The notes under the pieces: model-generated
Database searches by the model: none
The model's input: only the letters and a program-made list of their open reading frames with translations
What the model was told of the DNA's origin: nothing
Position numbers and translations under genes: made by a program
Source of the DNA: Cladosporium sp. IMV 00045
Taxonomy: Eukaryota; Ascomycota; Dothideomycetes; Cladosporiales; Cladosporiaceae
Direction: 5' to 3'
DNA length: 64,000 bases
NCBI GenBank assembly: GCA_001931905.2
Contig: MSJI02000534.1
Coordinates: 1 to 64,000 of the forward strand
In this document: in pieces, positions 53,879 to 64,000 of the stretch
How positions within the stretch are numbered: the first letter of the stretch is position 1
Layout: each line of letters begins with the position of its first letter

Positions 53879-54768
53879 ATGACAGACCCAAACCTAGCAT
53901 CAGCCGATGATTTCGAAGAGCATGTCAGCAGCACAGCAGTTTCCGGCCAACAAACCACCGAACGATTTCCTCGTTCATCCCAACCTAATGCTTGTAAGTC
54001 AATACTATAATCTATGGAAGCTATGATTCTCATTGTTGATTCCCAGTCACAGAGCTTATGAGACACAAGCCCACTCGCGGCGAAGAACCCGACAAACCAA
54101 CCCAAAAGACCGTCTTCTTAGGGCGCGATGGCCTAGCAGCATACACCGTCGATCCCGGAGCCTTCCCTCCTACTCGTGTCGTTTACCATAACGACAAATT
54201 CGTTGTAATCAACGATCTATATCCCAAATCCAGCGTTCACCTACTCATCCTCCCTCGAAACAAAACCAAAAGCGAGCAAAGGCCTCAAATTGCTTTTGAT
54301 GACCCACAGTTCTTAGCCGATTGTCGAGAGGAGGAGGAGAAGGTACGCGAGATCGTCGCAAGCGAGTTGAGGAGAAGATACGGCAAATACAGCGCCCAAG
54401 ACCAACCGCGAATACAGGCACTCGAGTCAGATGACCCGCCTGAGAAACTGCCCGCGGGCAGAGATTGGACCAAAGATGTCATGTCTGGCATTCATGCCAA
54501 CCCATCGATGAACCATTTGCACATCCATGTCTTGAGCAAGGACATGGTTAGCGAGCCCATGAAGAGAAAGAACCACTATCTTTCGTTTACGACCGATTTC
54601 TTGGTCGGATTGGAGCATTTTCCATTAGCGAAGGACGATTACAGGAGGAAATACAAGAACTTCCCAGAAGACATGCTATGCTGGAGGTGTGGTCAAAATT
54701 TCCAGAATAAAATGACGAAGCTGAAAGAGCATTTGGAACATGAGAAGGAGAGCTGGATTAGGGAATGA
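53879..54768 (+). CDS. hnt3: Aprataxin / Hnt3 DNA 5'-adenylate hydrolase
   Basis: Exons 53879-53993 and 54047-54768, with a 53-nt GTAAGT...CAG intron; 278 residues. The HIT domain begins about residue 70 (VYHNDKFVVINDLYPKSSVH, LLILPR) and carries the histidine triad MNHLHIHVLSKDM. A C-terminal zinc finger follows: CWRCGQNFQNKMTKLKEHLE, ending in His. Aprataxin removes AMP from 5' ends left by abortive DNA ligation, in the nucleus. All catalytic residues that I can check by eye are present. The start is the first ATG in frame through exon 1. Confidence 0.93.
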
Positions 54769-55387
54769 GGCATCTCGCATCAAGTTGGTGGAGATCACCT
54801 GATTCGGAGCATGCTAGTCTAGCATGAGCTCTCGTAGATTATAGATTTGTAAGTCCATCTGTTGTAACTGGTCAAATGTCGGTCCTGATCTCATCCCGGC
54901 AATCTACAGATCCATGCTGTTTGTTGATGGCTGTGACATTTCAAGTGGCGGGTGGCGACGGGAGGTTGCATATTTGCAGTCCATGTCGGCGCCACCCACG
55001 AGTTGAAGACCTTACAAGCTTGCTGGCGCTGCGGCCGTCTGAAGCGATTAGGCTCAACATTTCACCAGCACGGGACATGTCAACGAATGTGGTGGTCTCT
55101 TGTCAAGTGTGTGCCGCGTTCTTGGAATGTCTTAGGGAGGTCTTGAAGCCACTGCAGTGTTTATAGCAGTGATTTCCTGATCGCGCCGTTTCTAAGCGGC
55201 GTTGAGAGTGAAAGGCAGGAGCGGCGTCTCTTCACTTCTCCTTCCCTCTCCACGTGCGTTCCATCACTGTGGAAACTTCAAAAGTACGACAGTTCTGCTC
55301 ATAAAAAGAATACTTCCAATACTTCCAAACACACACCAACACATCAATACCTCAATACCATCGTTCAACACGCACAATTATTCCAAA
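54769..55387. other. Intergenic region
   Basis: About 620 bases without a supported gene. The leader just before 55388 is CA-rich (acacaccaacacatcaatacc), typical of a fungal 5' UTR. Confidence 0.4.
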
Positions 55388-57021
55388 ATGGCCAATCGCA
55401 ACTATTTCGCAGTGCTGCCTCTGGACCCACCGCAAGATCCGACTAACAGCAGTATCGCGACTAACGGCGCACCTGCTAATGTTGCACTCGCTAATGGCGC
55501 ATCTACCGACATCGCATCTACTAATGGCGCGTCCACCTCGTTCGCTCCTGATCTACGCGCCAGATTCAGTCGTTTGCAAGCCACAGAGGATGCGAAGGAC
55601 ACGCTCATCGAGGTATGTCGCGAAGATCGCGTGATGGCCTTTGCACATGACTGACACGACGGACAGGATGCCCTCAGCAGATACAGCTCTCTCGCTCTCC
55701 AGTGTCAAGCGCTGCTCAAGGGAGAGGCCGATCACTCGGAGTGTGAGAAGCGCGAGAACCTCTACAAACAGCAAGCTTTACATCTCGAGCGACTCCTCGA
55801 CCGCGAGCCTTTCATCATGGTCCTCATCGACGGCAACAGTATACTCTTTCACGAAGTTCTCGGGCATGAAGGAGAATTTGGTGGCCGTCGATCTGCGCTA
55901 CTGCTCAAGTCGGATATTGCCAAATGGGTTCCGGAAAACCTAATCAGCCCGCCGAGCGAGTACAAAATCATGGTCAAAGTCTTTGCCGACTTCAGATTGC
56001 TCTCTAAGTTATACGGCGGTCCTGAGTTCCAAGCCTTCGCCCGCGGATTCAACAGCTTCGGCGATTTGGTCGACTGTGGTGGCGGAGATCCGATCGACAA
56101 GGTCATCGGTATGTATGCATCGTCATCATGAAGGAAGCATTTGACTTATGGCGCGCGGCTCTATGGTTTTCGCGAAGTGAGCGAAGCATTTACTGACAAT
56201 CGTTGCCTTCAGAGCATTTCAAGCTGTTCGTATACAACTACAACTGCCACCAGGTGTTCCTCGGCTGTGGTCACCAGATGCTGGAGGGCTACTACGATGA
56301 CACCGAGGCGAACAGTAGGGTGACTCTCATCCAGAGCACGGCCTACGAGGTGCCGAACTTCCCTTTCAAGCAGGCCCACTTTCCGGGCATCTTTAGCTCT
56401 GGGCAGAAATCGGAAGTGGTGCCAGCACTCATCTCCAGCAGCATGGGCTCCCGCACAGGAACACCGGCCACACCGGCCATGCCGACCCTGGGGTCTTCTC
56501 CAAACCTCGCGCTGCGCTCACTGAGTGGCCGTTCCGACTCCTTGACTTCGTCGGTCATTTCTGCAGATGCGCCAGGAGATTCTTGGGCCAAGCGTGCTCA
56601 CGCTGCCGCTGCACTCCCACAGACCAGCATGGTTGCCCGTGCCTCCGAGTCTTCTACCATCCGTCGCAACAAGAAGGGTCAGCGCATTGATCCGGCAATC
56701 CCAGACTTCGATCCTGTCGAGCACGATCGTGTCAAGAAGATCAAATTATGTAACAAATACTACCTTCATCCAGATGGCTGTTCCGCCGACAATTGCCACC
56801 ATCGCTACGACTACCCCATCACTCGCTCGGAGCTCAAGGCTCTGCGTCGAGTCGCCCGCGAGGTGGTTTGTAACAACGGCTTGGAGTGCGACGATGTGGG
56901 CTGTGTCTATGGGCACTGTTGTCCGTATCCAGTTGCAAAGGAAGGCTCGCTTCGAGGTCTTGGATGCATCAATGGTCATGCTTGCCGTTTCCCGCAGAAC
57001 ATGCATGGCATCAAGGCTTGA
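55388..57021 (+). CDS. Fungal CCCH zinc-finger protein with N-terminal NYN-like region
   Basis: Exons 55388-55612, 55667-56108 and 56213-57021; 491 residues; introns of 54 and 104 nt keep frame. After a low-complexity start (repeats of NGAS/TNGA) comes a coiled segment (ALLKGEADHSECEKREN), then a conserved domain starting FIMVLIDGNSILFHE, whose Asp in LIDG resembles the first acidic residue of NYN/PIN nuclease folds, and ending HQVFLGCGHQMLEGYY. The C-terminus has Cys/His clusters: CNKYYLHPDGCSADNCHH, CNNGLECDDVGCVYGHCC, CINGHACRF. The family is common in filamentous ascomycetes and is annotated as DNA- or RNA-binding; an RNA-processing role is inference. Confidence 0.78.
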
Positions 57022-57644
57022 GCCGTCATGTTACACGGTATCCTCAAAACATGAAGCTGGGGTAGAGCGAGTGAATGCTTAGACCGATACCCAAAAAGGC
57101 AGAAGCCATGTATAATGCAGGAGTTTGTTTCGTTATCTCTGAGGGGTCCTGCGGTGTTGGACACACCGTTTGTTCTGTGGATCCGGTCGCAGATAGCAAG
57201 TCCACACAATGCAGGAATTCTGACCGTTTGCCTTCTACATACCAACTCATCGGGTGAAGTACCTGCAGTGAAGTACCTGTACCTGCAGTGCGTCTAATAA
57301 TCGGCTTTGTTCGCGAGAATGATCAGCAAGCCACCAAGCTGACACACAGCCACCGAAAGCCTGACTTCAGCTCATCCACCGACGTTCCCGAAATAGTCTC
57401 CGTGCCATATTTCCTTCAAAAAGATCCTATCTGAGTAAGAAGCTCACCACGCTGAGCTGGTCGATCGTACCTCTATCACATCGTGGCTGCATATGCACCG
57501 TAAAAGGTGAAACATGTAAGAATCCGTGAGGCTGAAGGAGCACAATGCCCGCCTTGTACAAGCTATTCAAAAGACCGTAGTCACCTTGATCTGTTCATGT
57601 TATCCTCGCAACCAGACACATCCAACTAATTCAAAGCAGCAAAG
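57022..57644. other. Intergenic region
   Basis: About 620 bases; holds a short direct duplication of gaagtacctg around 57257-57290. No gene. Confidence 0.4.
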
Positions 57645-58118
57645 ATGATGTTTTTCCTCTTTCCCGAAGACCTCAACGTCGCCCATCCGCCAGTGACCAA
57701 ACAGCCTTCTTTCAACGCCACAGAGTCGTCGACATCAACCTCGAGCGCCCCACCAATGCCCTCAAGGTCACCACCAACCCTCCCACCTCTGGAAACTCCT
57801 CCACCGCCAGCCTACGCACCGCCGCCTATTCCGGTTGCTAAAGAGACGCCTCTCATCTCAGTCACGCAGCTTGACCTACCTCCCCCACAAGCTGATATGA
57901 GGAGATCAAAGGGCGATCGATCTGGACAGGGTAGAATGAGCTTGTCTCGACTCAAGAGCAAACGAGAGGCGAAGTCAGCTGCGAAACGAGAAAAGGTGTC
58001 CACGGAAGTGGATGTCTTTCTGCCGCCTTTATCGCCTGTTGTCGATGACGAGATTTGGCGGACTGGACGGTGTCCAACGTCGCCTCAGAGTGCTGGAGTG
58101 GCTTTCGCTCCCTTTTGA
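57645..58118 (+). CDS. Small proline-rich hypothetical protein
   Basis: 157 residues, starting MMFFLFPEDLNV. A Pro/Ser/Thr-rich half (TLPPLETPPPPAYAPPPIP) is followed by a basic segment (SRLKSKREAKSAAKREK) and a conserved-looking end (FLPPLSPVVDDEIWRTGRCP). No family was recognised. The Pro-rich peptide could bind SH3 or WW domains. Moderately likely a real gene because of its ATG, length and composition. Confidence 0.4.
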   Translation: MMFFLFPEDLNVAHPPVTKQPSFNATESSTSTSSAPPMPSRSPPTLPPLETPPPPAYAPPPIPVAKETPLISVTQLDLPPPQADMRRSKGDRSGQGRMSLSRLKSKREAKSAAKREKVSTEVDVFLPPLSPVVDDEIWRTGRCPTSPQSAGVAFAPF

Positions 58119-58307
58119 GGTCTGACGAGTGAGCCGATCTTTCACATGTCCTGAGTGACATCTGAATGACCGGGTCACGGGGTTCATTTACCAGCTCAAC
58201 CAAATATCAAAGTCAAAGCTCAACAACCACGACCTCCATCATTTGAACAACAACTCTTCCACACTCGAAGGTCGCCATCAAGCGTTCACCACAAACACTA
58301 TCTCACC

Positions 58308-59037
58308 ATGTCTACCAACCAGACTTCCAACAGCAACACCAAAGATGAACCGCTGGTCGAGTAAGCGAGATACATGCCTACTTTCAGATTGTTTGCTTGT
58401 CACGAATACAGTACACAGTCAATTGACCCGCGACAGCACGCTACTGAAGGTCTGCGCTGTTGGGAGCCGCCCGCCATTTCACATCCAACAGACGCTGCTT
58501 GCGGGTGTCTCCAAAAAGCTTGTGGCTTATTGCTTGGTACACAGTGGCTTCTGCACTGCGAATTACGAGGTCCTGAGAATGTTTATGAGCTGGGTCATCG
58601 ATCGCAAGGTGATGAAAGGCTCTCAAGAAACACTGACACAAGCTTGGATGTTCGGCGCAAGATTCGTCATACCTACTTTCCAGAACTGTGTGATACGCGA
58701 ACTTGTGCGATGCTTGCATGGGCACAAAATCAGAGCAAGTGCGGTGAATGAGGCACACTGTGGTGGACCGAAATTTGCACCACTACAGAAGGCTTTCATT
58801 TGGCACATTTAAAGAAATTTACTGCGAGATCCTGACAACACCATCTGGGCTCAAGAAGAGTTCGAGAAGTCGGGCCTCGGCGGTCAACGAGACTTCTTCA
58901 AAGACCTCGCGGTCGTGATGTGCGTATCTGCTGGCCACAAGGCTGCAGACGATAGGTCGAGAGACGATGAGACAGATCCCGAGGGACTTTGGGTGGATGA
59001 ATTGAGGATTTCCAATCTGCCATGGCTGTCAAGTTGA
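58308..59037 (+). pseudogene. BTB/POZ-domain protein with premature stop
   Basis: Exon 1 (58308-58360, MSTNQTSNSNTKDEPLV) joins by a GTAAGC...CAG intron of 58 nt to exon 2 at 58419: QLTRDSTLLKVCAVGSRPPFHIQQTLL, then MFMSWVIDRKV, WMFGARFVIPTFQNCVIREL and PLQKAFIWHI. This is the short fungal BTB family, with about 20 residues fewer than usual between the second strand and MFMSW. A TAA at 58810-58812 ends it at 148 residues, yet the frame runs on for 74 codons with family-like text (WAQEEFEKSGLGGQRDFFKDLA) to a TGA at 59035. Either a recent nonsense allele or a base error. Confidence 0.6.
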
Positions 59038-59826
59038 CCTTGAATACCTCACGCCATTTTGGCCAGGGATCACTCGAGGGATTGAAGCTGTTTAAATTGC
59101 ATTTGTTCAGGGAGTCAGAATGATACATGCAATGGCAATAGTGCGAATTTACATTCCAGCGCGACAGCTTAGAGTTGGCAAGGCACCCGAAAAAAGGCTA
59201 TAGTGTGAAATCGGAACATGTGAAGTGATGTCAAGGAAGTGAAGTCGTAGCGAGGCACGTTACATCGTCATTGTCATCTCGGAGAAATTGAGAGGCTCCA
59301 CAACAGCTTTATTCCGCCATCGCTACTTCTTCTGACGAGACGCGACCTTCATCACACTTCCAATACCATCAACATGACTTTCCATTGGCGCAAAATTGCC
59401 AATACACTCTCCTGCATACTAATCCCCGCCGACAAACTATGAATTGCTAGGGACACGTTGTACCGAGCTTCAGCGCTATTTCGCTCCATCTCCACCCGAC
59501 GAACAGCACATCCTTACCAGTACAGGTAGAGCCCGCGGCCTTGCATACTCTTGGCCAAGAGGGCGTCAAAGCGAAAATAAACAGACTATAGTTCGCGACC
59601 TTCTCGATACAATGTAGGGCCAGCACTATAGTTGGCATAGCGCCATTGTCACGTCTTGTCACGCGTGAGGGGAATGAGTGTCCCATCCGGTAAAATGGAA
59701 TCATGCTTTTGACTTGGATGCAGGTAGATGCAAGACTAAGGTGAGATTTGATATGATATAAAAAGACTGACTGCAGGTCCTCATCCTGCAGTCTCCAGAT
59801 CAGCGACCTCTCTCTGTCATCTGGAC
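59038..59826. other. Intergenic region
   Basis: About 790 bases; ends with the TATA box and leader of the lyase gene. No gene is supported. Confidence 0.4.
59757..59763 (+). promoter_or_regulatory. TATA box of the PL26-like gene
   Basis: tataaaa 64 bases before the ATG at 59827. Strong TATA boxes are usual for induced secreted enzymes. Confidence 0.5.
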
Positions 59827-62589
59827 ATGGCTCGACTTTTTGGGGCTTTGCTTGCAGCTGCTGCCCTCCTCCAAGGCAGCAGTGCGCAACAATTCCAGAA
59901 CAGTTCTTCGGAAGATGTCAATGTTCAATGGATCGACGGCTCAGCACCGACATACTCATCCGGCACCACCTTTGGCCTTCCGTGGGCTCGTGGCAGGTTC
60001 TTCCCTAACGGCACCAACTTTGCCATTTCTGGCGGCAATGCTTTGCAGTCATGGATCACGGCCTATTGGAACGATGGATCAATCAAATGGAGTGCGCACG
60101 CCATTCCTCCAGCAGAAACCCCGGCAGATCAATATGTAATCACTGCCTCCTCCGGTAGCGGTAACACATCTCAGCCTGCCGGTCTCACGACCTCGACTTC
60201 CGGAGACGAAGTCACTGTGAACACTGGCAAGATCACGGTTTCTTTCCCACGCACTGGCAGCAATCTGATCGGCAAGATCGAGACTTCAAGTGGCAAAATT
60301 GTTGGCCAGAACGGCAAGCTCGTTCTTCACTCCCAAACTGGTGTCTCTGATGACATCGAGAGCAGGGGCAACTCCTCGGTTGAATACCTCAACTTTGAGA
60401 GCAGCATTGACAACGTTACTGTCTCTAACAGTGGCCCAGTCCGTGCACTGGTAACGGTCAGCGGAACGCACCAGGTTTCTGAAGGTAGCACCCACGACGA
60501 CTGGCTTCGTTTCGTGCTTCGTTTCTACCTGTATGCCAACTCTGATGCCATCCGAGTCATCCATACCTTGGAATTTGACGGGAAATCGGACGAAGACTTC
60601 ATCACTGGTGTTGGTGTCCGATTTGACGTTCCATTGGCTGATGAAGAACTCTACAACCGTCACGTTCGACTGGCAGGTGTAGATGGAGGACTGCTAAGTG
60701 AAGCTGTCAAGGGCATTACCGGTCTCCGTAGGGACCCTGGTGAAGAAGTTAGGGCTGCCCAGTTCAACGGCGAAGAGACACCTAGCACCGACACTTGGGA
60801 CACAAGAGTCTCGAGCCGCCTTCACTGGATCCCAGATTGGAATGACTACTCTCTTTCTCAGCTTTCGCCAGATGGCTTTACACTGAAGAAACGAACCAAG
60901 CCTGGCCAGAGCTGGGTGAACATCCAAGGATCAACTCGCTCCGGTGGTCTGGCCTACCTGGGAGGCGCGACTCAGGGCGGTCTGGCTGTTGGCCTTCGCA
61001 ACTTCTGGAAGCATTACCCCGTAGGCTTGGATATCAGGAATGCAGCATCAGACGCTGGCCAAGTCACTGTCTGGTTGTACAGCCCTGATGCACCACCACT
61101 TGATCTTCGTCCTTACCACGATGGTCTTGGACAAGAGACTTACGAGGACCAGCTTGATGCACTCGAGATCACTTACGAAGACTGGGAAGATGGCTTTGAC
61201 ACGCCGTACGGCATCGCCCGCACGAACGAGTTATTCATCTACGCGTTCGATCAGACTCCTCCACAAGATCAATTTTCGGTTCTGATTGAGCACACCGACA
61301 GCCCGCCCGTGCTTTACGCGGACCCCGAGTATGTCCACGAAACCAAAGCAGCCGGTACATGGTGGGCACCCCCATCAGCCGACTCCGGTCTCTCATCAAG
61401 AATCGAAAGCAACCTCGAATTCCTCGCCAAGTTCTACCAAAACCAAGTCGAACAGCGAAGATGGTACGGCTTCTTTGACTACGGCGACTTCATGCACACC
61501 TACGACGTCGACCGACACCAATGGCGCTACGACATCGGCGGCTACGCGTGGGACAACTCCGAGCTCTCGCCGGACCTCTTCTTCTGGCCCCAATTCCTGC
61601 GCACCGGCGACAAAGACGTCTACCGCTTCTCCGAAGCCATGACGCGGCACACAGGCGAAGTGGACGTCTACCACATCGGCGACTGGAAAGGGCTCGGCAC
61701 GCGCCACGGCGTGCAGCACTGGGGCGACAGCGCGAAGCAAGCCCGCATTTCCACAGCGCAGTACCGCAAAATCTTCTACTTCGTCTCCGGCGGTGACGAG
61801 CGCGTCGGCGACCTCGTGCAAGAAACCCTCGACACCGACAAGACCTACGAGCGCCTCGACCCCAACCGCAAAGTCCGCACTGACGGCTGGGAGCCCGCGC
61901 CCGGCGAGCCCGCCACCATCGGTCTGGGAACCGACTGGTCCGGTCTGGCAGCCTCGTGGCTCCTGGAATGGGAACGCCGCGGTCCGCGCTGGGAAGAAGC
62001 CAAGAGCAAGTTAACCAACACGCTCGTCGGCATCGCGGCCTTGAAAAACGGCTTCGTAACCGGCTCAGGTCTGTACAGCAGCTCAAACGGCACCCTCGCC
62101 CCACCCCCCACCGACCCCTCCAACGAAGGCATCGTCGCCATCTCCCACCTGTCCGGCGCTTTCGGGCTCATGGAAGTCGTCGCCGAGCTGATCGAGCAGT
62201 ACGCCGAAGACCTCCCCGCAGGGTTCCAACAAGCCTGGCTCGACTACTGCTACTACTACCGCGCGCCGGCGCAGGAGCAGACGGCGCGGTACGGCGAGAA
62301 CTGGACGCGTCTGGCCTCGCTGCGTCAGGACCACTCGCGCTTGCTAGCGCATGCGTTCTACCTCACGGGGAATGAGACGTATGCTGAGCGCGCTTGGAGC
62401 GAGTTCAACGCCGATGGGTTGAAGACGGAGTCCGAGTGGGAGACGGTGAGGTTCAACGGGAGTGAGGTTCTGGCGCCGGTGGATGAGGCGGCGTGGATTT
62501 CGACGAATGAGGCGGCGAATTATGGACTGGCGGCGATTGTGAATTTGGCGTATGTGCCTGGTGCGCTGCCGGAGTCGCTAGAGGGTTAA
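59827..62589 (+). CDS. Secreted exo-rhamnogalacturonan lyase-like protein (PL26, PcRGLX/YetA family)
   Basis: A single exon of 920 residues with a signal peptide (MARLFGALLAAAALLQGSSA). The N-terminal barrel (VQWIDGSAPTYSSGTTFGLP, WARGRFFPNG) and the long (alpha/alpha) barrel (RRWYGFFDYGDFMHTYD, WRYDIGGYAWDNSE, YHIGDWKGLGTRHGVQHWGD) match the PcRGLX/YetA-like family, which contains exo-acting rhamnogalacturonan lyases releasing unsaturated disaccharides from pectin side regions. Many Asn-x-Ser/Thr sequons suit a secreted glycoprotein. Length and domain order match the fungal family. The last 60 codons switch from C-ending to G-ending codons. Substrate preference cannot be proved from sequence. 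Confidence 0.8.
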   Translation: MARLFGALLAAAALLQGSSAQQFQNSSSEDVNVQWIDGSAPTYSSGTTFGLPWARGRFFPNGTNFAISGGNALQSWITAYWNDGSIKWSAHAIPPAETPADQYVITASSGSGNTSQPAGLTTSTSGDEVTVNTGKITVSFPRTGSNLIGKIETSSGKIVGQNGKLVLHSQTGVSDDIESRGNSSVEYLNFESSIDNVTVSNSGPVRALVTVSGTHQVSEGSTHDDWLRFVLRFYLYANSDAIRVIHTLEFDGKSDEDFITGVGVRFDVPLADEELYNRHVRLAGVDGGLLSEAVKGITGLRRDPGEEVRAAQFNGEETPSTDTWDTRVSSRLHWIPDWNDYSLSQLSPDGFTLKKRTKPGQSWVNIQGSTRSGGLAYLGGATQGGLAVGLRNFWKHYPVGLDIRNAASDAGQVTVWLYSPDAPPLDLRPYHDGLGQETYEDQLDALEITYEDWEDGFDTPYGIARTNELFIYAFDQTPPQDQFSVLIEHTDSPPVLYADPEYVHETKAAGTWWAPPSADSGLSSRIESNLEFLAKFYQNQVEQRRWYGFFDYGDFMHTYDVDRHQWRYDIGGYAWDNSELSPDLFFWPQFLRTGDKDVYRFSEAMTRHTGEVDVYHIGDWKGLGTRHGVQHWGDSAKQARISTAQYRKIFYFVSGGDERVGDLVQETLDTDKTYERLDPNRKVRTDGWEPAPGEPATIGLGTDWSGLAASWLLEWERRGPRWEEAKSKLTNTLVGIAALKNGFVTGSGLYSSSNGTLAPPPTDPSNEGIVAISHLSGAFGLMEVVAELIEQYAEDLPAGFQQAWLDYCYYYRAPAQEQTARYGENWTRLASLRQDHSRLLAHAFYLTGNETYAERAWSEFNADGLKTESEWETVRFNGSEVLAPVDEAAWISTNEAANYGLAAIVNLAYVPGALPESLEG

Positions 62590-63067
62590 AGGGGCGGAGA
62601 GGGTGTGGGGTTGGTTGTCTAGATGTGTGTATGTAGGCTCGTCCTTGTTTTCGCGACCGGGGCGATGGTGAGGAGATATAGATGTACTGCGAGGACGATG
62701 ACATAAGAGTTTACTATTATCAATTCATTCTTCCTTTCAGCTAACCTCGTCCTCCTATCTTTGCACACAACACAGCCTATGCATCATCTCCCAATGCCTC
62801 GCCATTCATCTACCACCAACAACAAGAACGACCACCTCGCCATATGTGCATTCCCAGCTCAAAAAACAAAAGGGACGCGTGTTCGCTCCGTGGGGGTCTC
62901 CAAAAAAAAAAAAAAAACAATAAAGAAAAGAAGAAAAGAACCAGAAGTGTCGTAGTATGTCCCAGATCTCGGGAACAAGGTGAAAAATAGAAACAACAGC
63001 ACAGAAGAAGTAAGAGTTCATCCAAAGTAAAAGAAGAAAAATTTTGAAAGGATTGAGAGAAAGGCTC
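62590..63067. other. Intergenic, convergent 3' ends; poly-A tract
   Basis: About 480 bases with a 16-base A run at 62902-62917 and an A/G-rich tail. No gene. Confidence 0.45.
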
Positions 63068-64000
63068 TCACTTCGCCTCAGGGGTAACCCAGCTCTTCCA
63101 GTACCCGCCCAAAAGCCTCAGAACATGCCTCTGACCCATGGCGTCCTCGCACGCGACTTGCAGAACACCTCCGGCAAAAGCGTCCGCGTCGTCCTCGCGC
63201 GGCACGCTGGTGAATTCGAGGCAGACGCTGTGCGGCAGTTCTTGGCGGTCGAGGTCGGGAGCGTAGGGGGCCTTGAAATCGGAGAGATGGAATTTCTTGC
63301 CGGGCCGCCCTTGAGAGAGGTGAGGTTGTTGGCTCGTCGGGGGCGAGAGGTGCAGGTAGCCGGATTCGTCGAGCGAGAGCCAGCGGCGTTTCCAGAGCTG
63401 GAGGGCGGGATTGCGATCAGTATCGGAAGTTTTGTTTGATTGTTTGTGTGGAGTAGAGACTTACTAAGGTGTCTGGGAACTGGATGTTCAGATCGCCTAC
63501 TTGGACGGCTGGCGGGGTGTCACGATCGACTGGTGCAGGGGCATTGTTGGTCTGGCTGCCTGACCTCGAAGCGGATGCTTCTGGTTGTGGGCTCATGATG
63601 GCTGCGACACCGGGTCCGGCAAGAGAGCGCCGTTTCGAAGCAGTGCTTCCGAAGTTGCTCATGCGCTTGAAGAAGCGGCTGGTACGGCTGCCAGTCTGCT
63701 CCTCAGTCGACAAGGTTGATGCGGAGCCGGAGCGGATTTCGTCATTAGCGGGAGTGGGCCCTGGAGTCGAGGCTTTGGAGCGACCGAACGATTTTCGGCG
63801 TAGAGAATGAGAACGAAGTTCAGGAGATGGTGGGTCAGAAGGTACGGAGGGCATCGGAGGAAGGAAAGCTTGTGAAACAGAAGTAGGCGTGGGGGTACCG
63901 CGGAGGTGGTTGATTTCGATTTGGGACTCATGGAGGTTGACGGGACTGTCGGTGCCGTTTTCAGCGCTGGCGGCAGTAGTAGGGCGTACAATGCGAGCCT
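63068..64000 (-). CDS. PH-like domain protein, 5' end beyond window
   Basis: Minus-strand exons: from beyond 64000 to 63465, then 63397-63068, with a 67-nt GTAAGT...CAG intron in phase 0. The visible part starts RIVRPTTAASAENG and passes through a Ser/Pro/basic linker (LRSHSLRRKSFGRSKAS, RTSRFFKRMSNFG). It then enters a domain: LNIQFPDTL joined to LWKRRWLSLDESGYLHL, a PH-domain opening, then HLSDFKAPYAPDLDRQELPH, CLEFTSV, DAFAGGVLQVACEDAMGQRH and a closing helix (LGGYWKSWVT). Probably a phosphoinositide- or protein-binding signalling protein; exact family not recognised. The start codon is outside the window. Confidence 0.62.

Noticed and set aside
1..64000. CRISPR arrays, prophage, bacterial operons or insertion sequences
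   Set aside because: Spliced genes and ascomycete families throughout; no spaced identical repeats, no Shine-Dalgarno-led gene runs.

Overview
This window is nuclear DNA of a filamentous ascomycete, probably a Dothideomycete. The evidence is compact gene spacing, short introns (about 50-125 nt, GTRNGT...YAG), typical ascomycete protein families (Tem1/Spg1, Ste50, Pfa3, Irc6, Hnt3, Utp8, Rrb1), and C-to-T-type decay of repeats and pseudogenes that looks like repeat-induced point mutation (RIP). The class-level placement is inference.

Layout. (1) 1-26.4 kb is a housekeeping block: Utp8-like ribosome biogenesis factor, PARG-like macrodomain protein, Tem1/Spg1 septation GTPase, Rrb1, Ste50-like SAM/RA adaptor, zinc alcohol dehydrogenase (N-terminal frame break), TesB-type acyl-CoA thioesterase ending in SKL, MYND-finger gene with an in-frame TAA, Pfa3-type DHHC palmitoyltransferase, SmD3, Irc6/p34-like protein, a C2H2 protein and a SprT-like HExxH protein. 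(2) 26.5-49.6 kb is an accessory, decayed compartment: ankyrin/membrane pseudogene, a hypothetical gene with a damaged 5' end, small secreted or membrane proteins, a frameshifted membrane-protein pseudogene, two transporter pseudogenes facing each other (MFS and amino-acid permease, the latter with at least six stops in one frame), fragments of NLR-like proteins (TPR and nucleoside-phosphorylase domains), 5S rRNA-derived fragments, an inverted dispersed repeat pair, an 88-bp tandem repeat and an eroded 24-bp minisatellite. Two genes inside look intact: a two-exon cysteine-containing secreted protein and a Kre9-like secreted protein. (3) 49.7-64 kb returns to mostly intact genes: secreted PF04185-type phosphatase, DUF4211 nuclear protein, aprataxin/Hnt3, a CCCH finger protein, a BTB-domain gene broken by a stop, a PL26-like exo-rhamnogalacturonan lyase, and a PH-like protein cut by the window edge.

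No operons or prokaryotic signals are present. Functional links are modest: Utp8 and Rrb1 both serve ribosome assembly; Tem1/Spg1 (septation) and Ste50 (MAPK signalling) are signalling components; the secreted phosphatase and pectin lyase suit a plant-associated or saprotrophic life style (inference). Several genes are spoiled by just one base (alcohol dehydrogenase, MYND, BTB). These are either recent pseudogenes or consensus errors, and read-level evidence would decide. Exon joins below were set by hand from splice consensus, reading frame and family likeness.
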